From: JBBEAM01 sp040882845
Lineage (GTDB): Bacteria > Pseudomonadota > Alphaproteobacteria > Kiloniellales > DSM-21159
Direction: 5' to 3'
NCBI GenBank assembly: GCA_040882845.1
Contig: JBBEAM010000007.1
Location: forward strand, 1,054,001 to 1,118,000
DNA: 64,000 bases
Every line of letters begins with the position of its first letter. Positions within the stretch are counted from its first letter, which is position 1. Below are positions 16,298 to 25,013 of this stretch, piece after piece. Below the pieces are notes generated by a model that saw nothing but the letters and a program-made list of their open reading frames with translations, was not told the origin of the DNA and did not search any database. The translations under genes and the position numbers were made by a program.

Positions 16298-16570
16298 CTA
16301 TGCGCTGTACTTGAAGTTTAAAAAAAGATCAAGAACCGGGCTTTCGAATTCGGGCGGTGGCGCCCGGCGGCCGGCCAGCCAGGCGTAGAGATCGAGATCG
16401 TTCTGGCGCAGCAATTCCTCGAAAGCGTCGAGTTCGGCGCTGTCGAAGGCGGAAAGATGCGCAGCGGCGAAGCCGCCGATCAGCAGGTCCATCTCCCGCG
16501 TGCCCCGGTGCCAGCTGCGAAAGGCGAGTTTCTTGCGCCGTTTTTCCAGTGCGTCCGCCGTCTCGGCCAT
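16298..16570 (-). CDS. sdhE: SdhE / SdhAF2-type flavinylation factor
   Basis: A 90-residue protein of the SdhE family that promotes covalent attachment of FAD to succinate dehydrogenase. The signature RGTREMDLLIGGF contains the essential RGxxE. DAFEELLRQNDLDLYAWLAG follows and is typical of the family. ATG 16570 is chosen because GAGG lies five bases upstream and the length matches the family; ATGs at 16585 and 16612 are in frame but lack a ribosome site. The sdhE-mfd arrangement with recG divergent is common in Alphaproteobacteria. Confidence 0.93.
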   Translation of the reverse strand: MAETADALEKRRKKLAFRSWHRGTREMDLLIGGFAAAHLSAFDSAELDAFEELLRQNDLDLYAWLAGRRAPPPEFESPVLDLFLNFKYSA

Positions 16571-16644
16571 TTCATCCTCGTTCATCCACGGCGTAGGATA
16601 TAGAGCCTCCATGCCGCGCTGTCAGGTCTTGAAAGCCGCCATCC

Positions 16645-18732
16645 ATGCGTCCCGACATCCTCAACCCGCTGTTCGCCGAGATCACCGCTCTGAGCGGCAT
16701 CGGCCCGCGCTTCGCCAAGCTGTTCGAGACTCTGCTCGATGGCGGCAAGGTGGCGGATCTTTGCTGGCATCTGCCCTACGGCCTGATCGATCGGCGCTAC
16801 GCCCCGAGCCTGGCCGGCGCCGAGCCGGGGCGGATCGCCACGGTGACACTGCGGGTGCTGAGCCATCAGCCCGGGCGCACGCCGCGTCAGCCTTACCGCG
16901 TGCTCTGCGCCGACGATAGCGGCGAGATCGAACTGATCTTTTTCCATGCCCGCGAGAGCTATCTGAGAAAGCAGCTTCCCGAGGGCGAAACCCGCGTGGT
17001 CAGCGGCCGGATCGAGACCTTCGGCGGACGGCTGCAGATGACCCATCCGGACCACATCGTGCCGCTGGCCGAGGCCGAGAGCGTGAAGACCGTCGAACCG
17101 GTTTACCGCCTGACCTCCGGTCTGACCCTGAAAACCGTCAGCAAGGCCATCGGGCTCGCCTTGAAGCGCGCGCCGGAGCTGCCCGAGTGGCTCGATCCGG
17201 CCCACGCCGCCCGCGAGGCCTGGCCACCCTGGCGTCAGGCCCTGCTGCGCGCCCATGCGCCGGAGTGCGAAGCCGATCTGCTGCCGGAAACGCCGCAGCG
17301 CCAACGCCTCGCCTACGACGAGCTGCTCGCCAACCAGCTGGCGCTGAGCCTGGTGCGGCTCAACCAGCGGCGGATCAAGGGGCGCTCGATCCGCGGCGAC
17401 GGCAGGCTGGTCGACAAGGCCCGCGCCGCCCTGTCCTTCACCCTGACCGCCTCGCAGCAGGCCGCCTGGCAGGACATCGCCGAGGATATGGCGACGGAGA
17501 GCCGGATGATGCGGCTGCTGCAAGGCGATGTCGGCAGCGGCAAGACCGTGGTCGCACTGCTGGCCATGCTGCGGGCGGTGGAGAGCGGTGCCCAGGCGGC
17601 GATGATGGCCCCGACGGAGATTCTTGCCCGGCAGCATTACCAGACGGTCCAGCCGCTCGCCGCCGCTGCCGGTCTCGACTGCGTGCTGCTGACCGGCCGC
17701 GACAAGGGCAAGGCGCGCGCCGCCCTGCTGGAGCGGCTGGCGAGCGGTGACGCGCCTCTCGTAATCGGCACCCACGCGCTATTCCAGGACGACGTCGCCT
17801 TCAAGGATCTTGCCCTGGCGGTGGTCGACGAGCAGCACCGTTTCGGCGTGCATCAGCGCATGACCCTGGCCGGCAAGGGCCGTGGCGTCGATTTCCTGGT
17901 GATGACGGCGACGCCGATCCCGCGCACCCTGCTGCTGACCTCCTATGGCGACATGGACGTGTCCCGCCTGACCGAGAAACCGGCGGGCCGCAAGCCGATC
18001 GATACCAGGGTGCTGCCCCTCGACCGCCTTTCCGAGGTGATCGAGGGCGTCGGGCGGGCGATCCGCGAAGGCGCCAAGGTCTATTGGGTCTGTCCCCTGG
18101 TCGCGGAATCCGAAGTCAGCGATCTCGCTGCCGTCGAGGACCGGCACCGCGAACTCGCCGGACACTTCGGCGAAGCCGAAGTCGGGCTGGTCCACGGCCG
18201 CCTGAAGGGCCCCGCGAAAGACAATGTCATGGAGTCCTTCCGCGCCGGACCGCTCAAGGTGCTGGTCGCCACCACGGTGATCGAGGTCGGAGTCGACGTA
18301 CCCGAGGCCAGCGTCATGGTGATCGAGCACGCCGAGCGCTTCGGCCTCGCCCAGTTGCATCAGCTGCGCGGGCGTATCGGCCGCGGCGCCGCCAAGTCGA
18401 GCTGCCTGCTGCTCTATCAGACGCCGCTCGGCGAAACCGCCCGAGCCCGGCTCAAGGCGATCCGCGAGAGCGAGGATGGCTTCAAGATCGCCGAGGAGGA
18501 CCTGAGGTTGCGTGGCGCCGGGGAACTGCTGGGCACCCGCCAGAGCGGCTTGCCGGAGTTCCGCCTCGCCGATCTCGCCGTTCACGGCGAGCTGCTGGCG
18601 ACGGCGCGCGACGACGCGCGGCTGGTGCTGGAGCGCGATCCGGAACTGACAGGAAAGCGCGGCCAGGCGCTGCGGGTGCTGCTCTATCTCTTCGAGCGCG
18701 ACGAGGGGGTGCGGTACCTGCGCTCGGGCTAG
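16645..18732 (+). CDS. recG: ATP-dependent DNA helicase RecG
   Basis: A 695-residue SF2 helicase that remodels stalled replication forks and branched DNA. The N-terminal wedge/OB domain spans about 50-160. Walker A GDVGSGKT starts near residue 294 and the DEQHRFG box near 395. VLVATTVIEVGVDVPEAS and LHQLRGRIGRG mark the second motor domain. The C-terminal wedge-contacting part contains EEDLRLRGAGELLGTRQSG. Length is standard. It is divergent from sdhE-mfd, with 74 bases between the chosen starts. Its stop shares CTAG with the convergent DUF502 gene at 18729. Confidence 0.97.
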   Translation: MRPDILNPLFAEITALSGIGPRFAKLFETLLDGGKVADLCWHLPYGLIDRRYAPSLAGAEPGRIATVTLRVLSHQPGRTPRQPYRVLCADDSGEIELIFFHARESYLRKQLPEGETRVVSGRIETFGGRLQMTHPDHIVPLAEAESVKTVEPVYRLTSGLTLKTVSKAIGLALKRAPELPEWLDPAHAAREAWPPWRQALLRAHAPECEADLLPETPQRQRLAYDELLANQLALSLVRLNQRRIKGRSIRGDGRLVDKARAALSFTLTASQQAAWQDIAEDMATESRMMRLLQGDVGSGKTVVALLAMLRAVESGAQAAMMAPTEILARQHYQTVQPLAAAAGLDCVLLTGRDKGKARAALLERLASGDAPLVIGTHALFQDDVAFKDLALAVVDEQHRFGVHQRMTLAGKGRGVDFLVMTATPIPRTLLLTSYGDMDVSRLTEKPAGRKPIDTRVLPLDRLSEVIEGVGRAIREGAKVYWVCPLVAESEVSDLAAVEDRHRELAGHFGEAEVGLVHGRLKGPAKDNVMESFRAGPLKVLVATTVIEVGVDVPEASVMVIEHAERFGLAQLHQLRGRIGRGAAKSSCLLLYQTPLGETARARLKAIRESEDGFKIAEEDLRLRGAGELLGTRQSGLPEFRLADLAVHGELLATARDDARLVLERDPELTGKRGQALRVLLYLFERDEGVRYLRSG

Positions 18733-20117
18733 CCAGCCGCCCGCTCGCCATCCTGCGTTCCGCTCGGCCTCGCTGCCTCGTTCCGGCTCTGGCCGGCGTC
18801 CGGATCGGGCGGCTCGACGATGCCGCCGGAGACCACCATCTTGAGGCCTTCCTCTGCCGACATGCTGAGCTTGATGGTTTCCTTGCGGGGAACGAAGAGC
18901 AGGAACCCGGAGGTCGGATTGGGCACCGTCGGCAGGAAGACGTTCATGACTTCCGATTCGGTCACATCCTGGACCTCGCCCTCGGTCACGCCGGTGATGA
19001 AGCCGATCGACCAGACGTCGGCGCGCGGATAATTGAACAGCACGCACTCGCGCAGCGCCTTGGATTTGCGCGCCAGCACGGTCTCCAGGATCTGCTTAAC
19101 GGCCCCATAGACGCTGCGCGCCACCGGCACCCGGTTCATGACCCAGTCGCTGGAACGCAGGAAGGCGCGCCCGAACAGCCCCGCCGCCAGCATGCCGGCC
19201 AGGGTCAGGCCGATGAAGGCGACGACCAAACCCAGCCCCGGCAGGCCGAAGGGCAGATAGCTCTCGGGGTTCCAGGCCGCCGGTATCAGCGGCGTGACCC
19301 GGTTGTCGACGAAGGTGACGAACTGCCAGGCCAGCCAGAAGGTGATGGCCGCCGGCGCGGTCACAAGGATGCCGGTGATCAGGTAGGTGCGCAGCCGCGG
19401 CAGCGGGCCGCGAGGGCGCTTTCTTTTCGGCGCCGGCTGCGCCGCGGCCTGAGCCTCGAGTATCTCCTCTGCCTCCTCCGCAGTCGCGCCGCGCGGCGGC
19501 ACAACGATCCCCCCGGAGATGATCAGTTTCAGCCCCTGCTCGACCGTCATTTCGAGCGGCCTGACGTCTTCGTCGGGAACGAAAAGCAGGAATCCGGTCG
19601 TCGGGTTCGGGGTTGCGGGTATGAAGAAGGCAGTCACTCCGCCGCCGAGCTTACGCTGCACCTCGCCCTTGGGCCTGGCCGTGACGAAGCCCATGGCCCA
19701 GATGCCGCGCGAAGGATATTCGACCAGCGCGACCTGCCGGAAGGCCGTGGAACGTTGCGCCAGCACGGTCTCGAAGATCTGCTTCAGCGCGCCATAGACG
19801 CTGCGGATCACCGGTAGCTGGGCGAGAACCTTCTCCCCCTGGGCCATCAGCATGCGCCCGACCACGCCGGCGGTCAGCATGCCGACGATCAGCAGCACCA
19901 AGACGACGATCAGCAGTCCCAGTCCCGGCACCGAGAAGGGCAGATAGGACTCCGGATTCCAGTGCGGCGGAAACAGCGGAACCACCCGGGAATCGACAAA
20001 CTCGATGAAGGCCCAGGCGACCCAGACGGTGACGGCGATCGGCGCGGTCACCAGCACTCCGGCAAAGAAGTAGTTGCGCAGTCGCGCCAGAAAACCCGGA
20101 TGCGGCGGCGACGCCAT
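18729..20117 (-). CDS. Membrane protein with two tandem DUF502 units
   Basis: A 462-residue protein made of two complete DUF502 units joined head to tail. Each unit begins with a two-helix membrane hairpin (GVLVTAPIAVTVWVAWAFI and GILVTAPAAITFWLAW). Each then repeats NPESYLPF, PGLGL, RSVYGA, KQI, ETVLA, TPNPT/VPNPT, GFLLFVP and a closing SGGIV. By eye about half the positions match. DUF502 proteins are normally a single unit of about 200-230 residues and their function is unknown. ATG 20117 is chosen for its GAGG ribosome site; an in-frame ATG at 20207 would add a basic low-complexity tail of 30 residues. An Ala/Lys/Arg-rich linker joins the halves. Confidence 0.85.
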   Translation of the reverse strand: MASPPHPGFLARLRNYFFAGVLVTAPIAVTVWVAWAFIEFVDSRVVPLFPPHWNPESYLPFSVPGLGLLIVVLVLLIVGMLTAGVVGRMLMAQGEKVLAQLPVIRSVYGALKQIFETVLAQRSTAFRQVALVEYPSRGIWAMGFVTARPKGEVQRKLGGGVTAFFIPATPNPTTGFLLFVPDEDVRPLEMTVEQGLKLIISGGIVVPPRGATAEEAEEILEAQAAAQPAPKRKRPRGPLPRLRTYLITGILVTAPAAITFWLAWQFVTFVDNRVTPLIPAAWNPESYLPFGLPGLGLVVAFIGLTLAGMLAAGLFGRAFLRSSDWVMNRVPVARSVYGAVKQILETVLARKSKALRECVLFNYPRADVWSIGFITGVTEGEVQDVTESEVMNVFLPTVPNPTSGFLLFVPRKETIKLSMSAEEGLKMVVSGGIVEPPDPDAGQSRNEAARPSGTQDGERAAG

Positions 20118-20245
20118 AGAGTCCTCGCTAGAGGAGCCCTGGCCACCCGCTCCGCGCCGCACCGCGTTTCCACGCTGTTGCTTTGCGCTCTTGCGCCGCC
20201 GTGTCATTCCTGCTTCCCCGCGTTGCGCCTCATATCCCGATCATC

Positions 20246-21178
20246 CTAGAGATGTGACTGCGGCAGAAAGAAGTCGAGGAAGCTTTGCAAGGTTTCCTGC
20301 GGCGCTTCCTCGGGAAGAAAATGCCCGCTCGGCAGGGCGCGTCCTTCGACCTGGCTGGCCTTTTCCCGCCACACGGCGAGCACATCGTAGGTCCGCCCGA
20401 CGAAGCCTTTGGCGCCCCAGAGCGCCAGCAGCGGGCAGTCGATTCGCCGGCCAAGATCGGCTTCGTCGTGCTCCAGGTCGATGGAGGCCGCCGCGCGGTA
20501 GTCCTCGCAGGATGCGTGGATGGTCGCGGGGTCGGCGAAGCAGCGCTTGTACTCGGCCAGCGCGTCCGGCGCGAAGACCTCGATCCCGCTGCCCCAGGCG
20601 TCGAGCTTCCGTTCGAGATAGAACGCAGGGTCGGCGCCGATCATCCGCTCCGGCAGATCATAGGGCTGGGCCAGGAAGAACCAATGATAGTAGGTCATGC
20701 CGAAGTCCATATCGGCGCGCGTGAACATGCTGTGGGTCGGCGCGATGTCCAGGACGGCCAGGCGTTCCACGGTCTCCGGGTAATCCAGCGCCAGGCGATG
20801 GGCGACGCGGCCGCCGCGGTCGTGGCCGGCGATCGCGAAGGTCTTGTAACCAAGCTGCTCCATGACCTCGGTCTGGTCTTGCGCCATGGCTCGCTTGGAA
20901 TAGGTCGCGTGGTCGCCGCCGCCCGGCGGCTTGCTGCTGTCGCCGTAGCCGCGCAGGTCGGGGCAGATCACGGTAAAGCGCTCGGCCAGGGCGGGGGCGA
21001 GACCGTGCCACATGACATGGCTCTGCGGGTAGCCGTGCAGCAGCAACAGCGGCGGCCCCTCCCCGCCGATCCTCAGGTTGATCTCGGCACCTGAAGTGAC
21101 GATCCGTTTCTGGGAAAAGCCTTCAAACACCCGCCGGTCACCTTCGTCTGCCAAAGTCCGTGTCTCGGCATCCATCAT
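20246..21178 (-). CDS. Alpha/beta hydrolase, haloacetate (fluoroacetate) dehalogenase-like
   Basis: A 310-residue alpha/beta-hydrolase with an aspartate nucleophile: GHDRGGR gives Asp120, Arg121 and Arg124. Asp144 (VLDIAP), His165-Trp166 (YYHWFFLAQP), Tyr227 (CEDYRAA) and His286 (PSGHFLPEE) complete the set known from fluoroacetate dehalogenases. HGYPQS and DLRGYGDSS form the oxyanion and nucleophile-side loops. Most simple esterases have Ser at the nucleophile position, so hydrolytic dehalogenation of a small 2-haloacid is the best guess. An epoxide-hydrolase-like activity is the alternative. The open frame runs to 21304 but overlaps a tRNA gene, so ATG 21178 is the first credible start. Confidence 0.82.
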   Translation of the reverse strand: MMDAETRTLADEGDRRVFEGFSQKRIVTSGAEINLRIGGEGPPLLLLHGYPQSHVMWHGLAPALAERFTVICPDLRGYGDSSKPPGGGDHATYSKRAMAQDQTEVMEQLGYKTFAIAGHDRGGRVAHRLALDYPETVERLAVLDIAPTHSMFTRADMDFGMTYYHWFFLAQPYDLPERMIGADPAFYLERKLDAWGSGIEVFAPDALAEYKRCFADPATIHASCEDYRAAASIDLEHDEADLGRRIDCPLLALWGAKGFVGRTYDVLAVWREKASQVEGRALPSGHFLPEEAPQETLQSFLDFFLPQSHL

Positions 21179-21260
21179 CGGGATGCCGCACAGGCGGGTA
21201 AAGGGAAATGCCGTCGCCAGGGCGCCGCGCCCGGGACGGAAGCCAAGATTAAGAATGACA

Positions 21261-21347
21261 TGGTGCGGCTGAGAGGATTTGAACCTCCACGGGGTCTCCC
21301 CCACAGCGCCCTCAACGCTGCGCGTCTACCAATTCCGCCACAGCCGC
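21261..21347 (-). tRNA. tRNA-Leu (anticodon GAG)
   Basis: An 87-base class II tRNA including an encoded CCA. The acceptor arms GCGGCTG and CAGCCGC pair perfectly. The anticodon stem CAGCG/CGCTG encloses TTGAGGG, giving anticodon GAG. GTTCAAATC forms the T loop. A long variable arm is present, as expected for leucine. Confidence 0.95.
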
Positions 21348-21403
21348 ACAGACCGGAAACCGGTCGTCCGCCAGAGTCTTCGCGAAACCCATCTTAAGGA
21401 GGA

Positions 21404-21490
21404 TGGTGCGGCTGAGTGGACTCGAACCACCACGGCATTGCTGCCACAGGCACCTGAAGCCTGCGCGTCTACCAATTCCGCCACAGCCGC
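21404..21490 (-). tRNA. tRNA-Leu (anticodon CAG)
   Basis: An 87-base class II tRNA with encoded CCA, 56 bases from the first. It has the same acceptor stem as its neighbour. The anticodon stem CAGGC/GCCTG encloses TTCAGGT, giving CAG. GTTCGAGTC forms the T loop. The two leucine tRNAs are in the same orientation and are probably one transcript. Confidence 0.95.
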
Positions 21491-21628
21491 TCGCTGTCCG
21501 GCAGGGGCGGATACTTAGCGAGTCGCGCCGCGCAGCACAAGCCCTAGTAATAGACCCCAGACAAGATTTTCACCGTCTTTCACGGCGCCCTGGTTCCTTT
21601 GCCGGGTTTGCGCGGTTATGGTCGCGCG

Positions 21629-21877
21629 ATGCGAAAAATAGTCATCGCCCTCGCCCTCGCCGCCTTGCTGCTGCTCGCCGTTTTTGCGGGTGTTTCCGCT
21701 TGGGTCGATCTTGGCGAAGTAGATATCTCCCCGATCGGCTGGCTGGCCATGGCGGGCGGCGGGCTGCTGTCCCTGCTGGTCGGTGGCGGCCTGATGGCCC
21801 TGCTGTTCCACAGCAGCCGCAGCGGCCACGACGACGAGGCGCAATTCCGTCGTAAGCAAGACAACCTGGATAAATGA
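21629..21877 (+). CDS. Small two-helix inner-membrane protein
   Basis: An 82-residue protein with two hydrophobic segments: KIVIALALAALLLLAVFAG near the N-terminus and SPIGWLAMAGGGLLSLLVGG in the middle. A charged cytoplasmic-type tail (RSGHDDEAQFRRKQDNLDK) follows. The first segment could also be an uncleaved signal anchor. No named family is recognised. ATG 21629 is preferred over 21599 because the hydrophobic start fits it. It is divergent from the tRNA pair and isolated. Confidence 0.65.
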   Translation: MRKIVIALALAALLLLAVFAGVSAWVDLGEVDISPIGWLAMAGGGLLSLLVGGGLMALLFHSSRSGHDDEAQFRRKQDNLDK

Positions 21878-21921
21878 CGAAGCCGCAGAATCAGGTCAAT
21901 CGGGGGCTAGCCTGCGGCGGC

Positions 21922-21944
21922 GCTACCCGCTAGAAGCAGGTAGC
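21922..21944. repeat. Imperfect hairpin upstream of the 2OG oxygenase pair
   Basis: GCTACC-C-GC / GC-A-GGTAGC arms around TAGAA form a short stem 28 bases before the 21972 start. There is no T-tract. It may end transcription of the small membrane gene poorly, or be chance in GC-rich DNA. Confidence 0.25.
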
Positions 21945-21971
21945 CTCACGTTCAGCGAAGCGCCGAAAACC

Positions 21972-22598
21972 ATGGGCCAACCGTCAGTCGTCGACCTCTT
22001 CCCCTCTCCGCTTTTGCAGTGGGACATCGGCCAGCCGGAGCTGATCGACGCCCTGCTTTCCGAGATCATGGCTAAACGCGCTGGAATGCGCGAGATGGGA
22101 GCGGAGCGCGTCGACGTCGATTTCTTTGACAGCTCCACCCCCGAGCGGATCGAGTTCCAGACGGTCCTGCATCGCGCGGTCGGCCATTTTATCGAGGTGC
22201 TTGCGGGGGGAAAAGCTACTGTGCTCCCAGGTTACGAGCCCCGCGGAGTGGCCCGTCTGATCCACAAGGGCGACTTTCTCGCACCTTGGGAGACATCCCG
22301 TTTCGACCTCTCCGGAATCGTCTATTTGGATATCGGCGATGGGCCGTCCCTCGACCTTCGCGGCTTCATCGAGTTTCTAGATCCGCGCGCCGCGGTCAAG
22401 CCACTTCCGGGACGGCGGCTGTCGCTCAATGCCCGCGCGACGCCGCAACGCGGCCTGCTCCTGCTTTACCCAGGCTGGCTCCGTCGCGTCATCTATCCCT
22501 ACGCGGGCAAGCAACCGCGAGTCATCTTCGATTACGACATCCGCTTCCGCGCGACGACAGGCGCCGAGGCACCCAAGGGCACAGACGATGACCGATAG
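21972..22598 (+). CDS. Degenerate 2OG-Fe(II) oxygenase-like protein
   Basis: A 208-residue protein that aligns in outline with the downstream oxygenase. Shared blocks are IEF(L/V)DPR, a LLLLYPGWL strand and a final strand with Arg. The iron ligands look damaged. The double-stranded beta-helix entry reads IHKGDFLAPW rather than HNHHPAGW, and the distal His of WLKH is Arg in WLRR. It is therefore a probable pseudoenzyme, or it uses different ligands. It overlaps the start of the intact paralogue by 11 bases, so the two products may form a heteromer. The substrate is unknown. Confidence 0.6.
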   Translation: MGQPSVVDLFPSPLLQWDIGQPELIDALLSEIMAKRAGMREMGAERVDVDFFDSSTPERIEFQTVLHRAVGHFIEVLAGGKATVLPGYEPRGVARLIHKGDFLAPWETSRFDLSGIVYLDIGDGPSLDLRGFIEFLDPRAAVKPLPGRRLSLNARATPQRGLLLLYPGWLRRVIYPYAGKQPRVIFDYDIRFRATTGAEAPKGTDDDR

Positions 22599-23226
22599 CG
22601 ACGTTAACGCAGCCTTCTCCACGCCGCTGGTCATACGGCGCTTCCCCCGGAACGGCGAATTCAACCGCAAGCTGGCCGAGCACATCCTCGACTGGGAGCG
22701 CCGCGAGGGAAATAGCATCGGGCGAAGCAACTTTGGTGGTTGGCACTCTCCCGACATGATCATGCAGCACGACCTGCCCGAGATCGCGCAGCTGCGGAAC
22801 ATCATTGCCCAGGCGATCAGGGACGCCACTCTGAAGTTCGCAACCGAAGAGCCGCATACCAGCGATGTTTGGATGATGGGCTGGGCCAACGTCCTGCGGG
22901 AAGGAAGTTACAACCGTCTGCATAACCACCACCCGGCCGGCTGGTCGGCCGTTTACTATGTTCAGGTTGGCGAATCGACATTGGATGACAGCCTGAGCGG
23001 GGTGATCGAGTTCGTCGATCCACGTCCCGGAATCAACGCGGCGAAACTTCCTGGCGCACCTTTCGACCAGAAGGTCCGGGTGGTACCGGAAGACGGCCTG
23101 CTACTGCTTTTCCCGGCATGGCTGAAGCACATCGTCTATCCCTACCGGGGCAAGACAACGCGAATCTCCATCGCTGTGAACATAAACTTCCAGAAGGATC
23201 CGGAGATCTGGGACGAGGTCAGTTAG
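22588..23226 (+). CDS. Putative 2OG-Fe(II) oxygenase (TIGR02466-like)
   Basis: A 212-residue protein of the putative 2OG-Fe(II) oxygenase family seen in many marine and soil proteobacteria. The segment YNRLHNHHPAGWSAVYYVQ supplies the proximal ligands. LLLFPAWLKHIVYPYRGKTTR carries the distal His and the 2-oxoglutarate-binding Arg. VIEFVDPRPG lies between them. ATG 22588 has AAGGG eight bases before it and overlaps the 3' end of the degenerate paralogue. Family substrates are not established. Confidence 0.75.
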   Translation: MTDSDVNAAFSTPLVIRRFPRNGEFNRKLAEHILDWERREGNSIGRSNFGGWHSPDMIMQHDLPEIAQLRNIIAQAIRDATLKFATEEPHTSDVWMMGWANVLREGSYNRLHNHHPAGWSAVYYVQVGESTLDDSLSGVIEFVDPRPGINAAKLPGAPFDQKVRVVPEDGLLLLFPAWLKHIVYPYRGKTTRISIAVNINFQKDPEIWDEVS

Positions 23227-23285
23227 AGGCGGATTCATGCTTCAGGCTGATTCAACCTAATGCGATCTTGCTCTAGCCGCTGCGG

Positions 23286-25013
23286 TCAGCTCGTCGGATC
23301 GAAGGTTTCGGTGGTTTCGTTCCACTGGTACTGAGAGACGTTGAAGTCGCCGCCACGCGGCGGGGCGCCGCCGAGCACGTCCTCGTGGTCCCAGAGATTC
23401 AGGGTTTCGATGGTTCCGGCGAGGAAGCGGGCCGTGCCCTCCTGATAGGCGTCGGAGTCCTCCGGCTCGCCGTTGTCGAAGGTCATTGTCACGACCCGCT
23501 CGAGCTGCGGCCCGGAGCCGCTGTCGACCATCACGTCCTCGACCACATAGCTCCAGTTCTCCGGGCTGACCCCGTAGTAGTCGTCCCACTCCGGGTCGTT
23601 GTAGCCGTGGAACAGGATCAGGCCGTTGTTCTCGCTGCCGTCGGCGGTGTCGACCAGCCAGTTAACCCCGTCGCCGAGGCCGACGTGATAGATATCGTTG
23701 CCTTCCCCGCCGTAGACCGTGTCAGCGCCAGCGCCTGGATAGAGGAAATCGCGGTCGCCGCCGCCGAAGATCACGTCGTTGCCGGGTCCGCCGTAGACCG
23801 TATCCGTTCCGCCCCGGGCATCGACGATGTCGTCGCCGATCTCCCACAGCGAAATCACGTCCCTGCCGTCGCCACCGGTCACCAGCAGCGGCCCGCCGAC
23901 ACCGTCCAAGGAACCCGCGTTCGCGCCGATCAGCAGATTGTTGCCATTTCCAAGCTCCACAACCTCGAATCCCGCGTTCTTCTCGCTTTGATCGAAGTTG
24001 CTGTCGTCGAAGCGGATATCGTCGTCGTCGTCGCTGCCGCGCAGGGTGTCGCGCCCCGGTCCGCCCTTGATGAACCAGTCGAAGCGATCGAAATCTACGA
24101 GATCGTTGCCGGCTCCACCGAAGATCCAATCGCGGCCCTTTCCACCGTCGAGTAAATCATTGCCGTCGTCGCCGGACAGCAGGTCGTCCTCATCGCCGCC
24201 ATAGATCGAATCGTCGCCGCCGTTGCCGTAAAGGCTATCGTTCCCGTCCTCACCCATAATAGTGTCGTCGCCGGCGGGTTCGCCGTCGGACAACTCATAG
24301 GTGCCGTCGCCGTCGGGATCGACCAAGGGCAAACCGGTGTCTTCGAGGGAAGCGTAGAGATAGTCGCTGATGTCGCCGGGAAGGCTTGAGTGAAGTTCGA
24401 GGCCGGCATTGCCCCCGTTCTGGTACCAGACGAGGTCGAACTCGTAGACGCCTTCTTGGTAGTAGCTCGTGTCCGATTCGTAGTGAAAACCGTTACTGCT
24501 ATACTGGACGACGGTTTCATCGCCGATACGCAGGCGGAAACCGTCATCCGATTTGACGGTAAAGGTATGGGTTCCCTCCGGGATGTAGATGTATCCCGTA
24601 ATATGCATGACGATGGTGTCGACCTTGAAGTTGCCGCTGTTGTGAAAGTCCAGGCTCGCGGCATCGCTGCCGAGAAACTGCGTCAGATAGGTGTGCTGGC
24701 CGACGCGGTCGGGGCTGCCGTTGGGATAATCGAGCTGGGTGGCCGTGAAGCTTGCCGAGGGCGAGAGATTGGCGATCTTCCAGTCGGCGTCGCTTAGGCT
24801 GTTGATACTGTGGCTGGTATTGTAAACCATGCCATTCAGGCCAGTCGCCTCGGTAACTCCATCGCCGAAACCGCTGCCGGGATCGTCGCCATAGATGATG
24901 TCGTCGCCCGCTCCACCTTTCAGCAGATCGTCGCGGCCCAACCCCCGAATGATATCGTTCTGCGAATTCCCGAAGATCTCGTTGCTGAAATTCGACCCGA
25001 AGCGCACAGCCAT
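23286..25013 (-). CDS. RTX calcium-binding repeat protein with embedded PA14 domain
   Basis: A 575-residue acidic protein with no signal peptide, as for type I secretion substrates. A short RTX block opens it (GRDDLLKGGAGDDIIYGDD). A PA14-type beta-barrel follows (about 95-220: FHNSGNFKVDTIVMHITGYI, GTHTFTVKSDDGFRLRIGD), which usually binds glycans. The main RTX array comes next with many GGxGxDxxx nonapeptides (NGGDDSIYGGDEDDLLSGDD, GGPGNDVIFGG). The C-terminal 100 residues may hold the secretion signal. No type I transporter is encoded in the window. An adhesin or matrix protein is likely, possibly glycan-binding. Several tracts lack the repeat, so the array is interrupted. Confidence 0.85.
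   Translation of the reverse strand: MAVRFGSNFSNEIFGNSQNDIIRGLGRDDLLKGGAGDDIIYGDDPGSGFGDGVTEATGLNGMVYNTSHSINSLSDADWKIANLSPSASFTATQLDYPNGSPDRVGQHTYLTQFLGSDAASLDFHNSGNFKVDTIVMHITGYIYIPEGTHTFTVKSDDGFRLRIGDETVVQYSSNGFHYESDTSYYQEGVYEFDLVWYQNGGNAGLELHSSLPGDISDYLYASLEDTGLPLVDPDGDGTYELSDGEPAGDDTIMGEDGNDSLYGNGGDDSIYGGDEDDLLSGDDGNDLLDGGKGRDWIFGGAGNDLVDFDRFDWFIKGGPGRDTLRGSDDDDDIRFDDSNFDQSEKNAGFEVVELGNGNNLLIGANAGSLDGVGGPLLVTGGDGRDVISLWEIGDDIVDARGGTDTVYGGPGNDVIFGGGDRDFLYPGAGADTVYGGEGNDIYHVGLGDGVNWLVDTADGSENNGLILFHGYNDPEWDDYYGVSPENWSYVVEDVMVDSGSGPQLERVVTMTFDNGEPEDSDAYQEGTARFLAGTIETLNLWDHEDVLGGAPPRGGDFNVSQYQWNETTETFDPTS

Noticed and set aside
21261..21490. tRNA attachment site with an integrated element
   Set aside because: No integrase, direct repeat of a tRNA 3' end or composition shift beside the tRNA-Leu genes; the similar 3' ends are explained by two leucine tRNAs.
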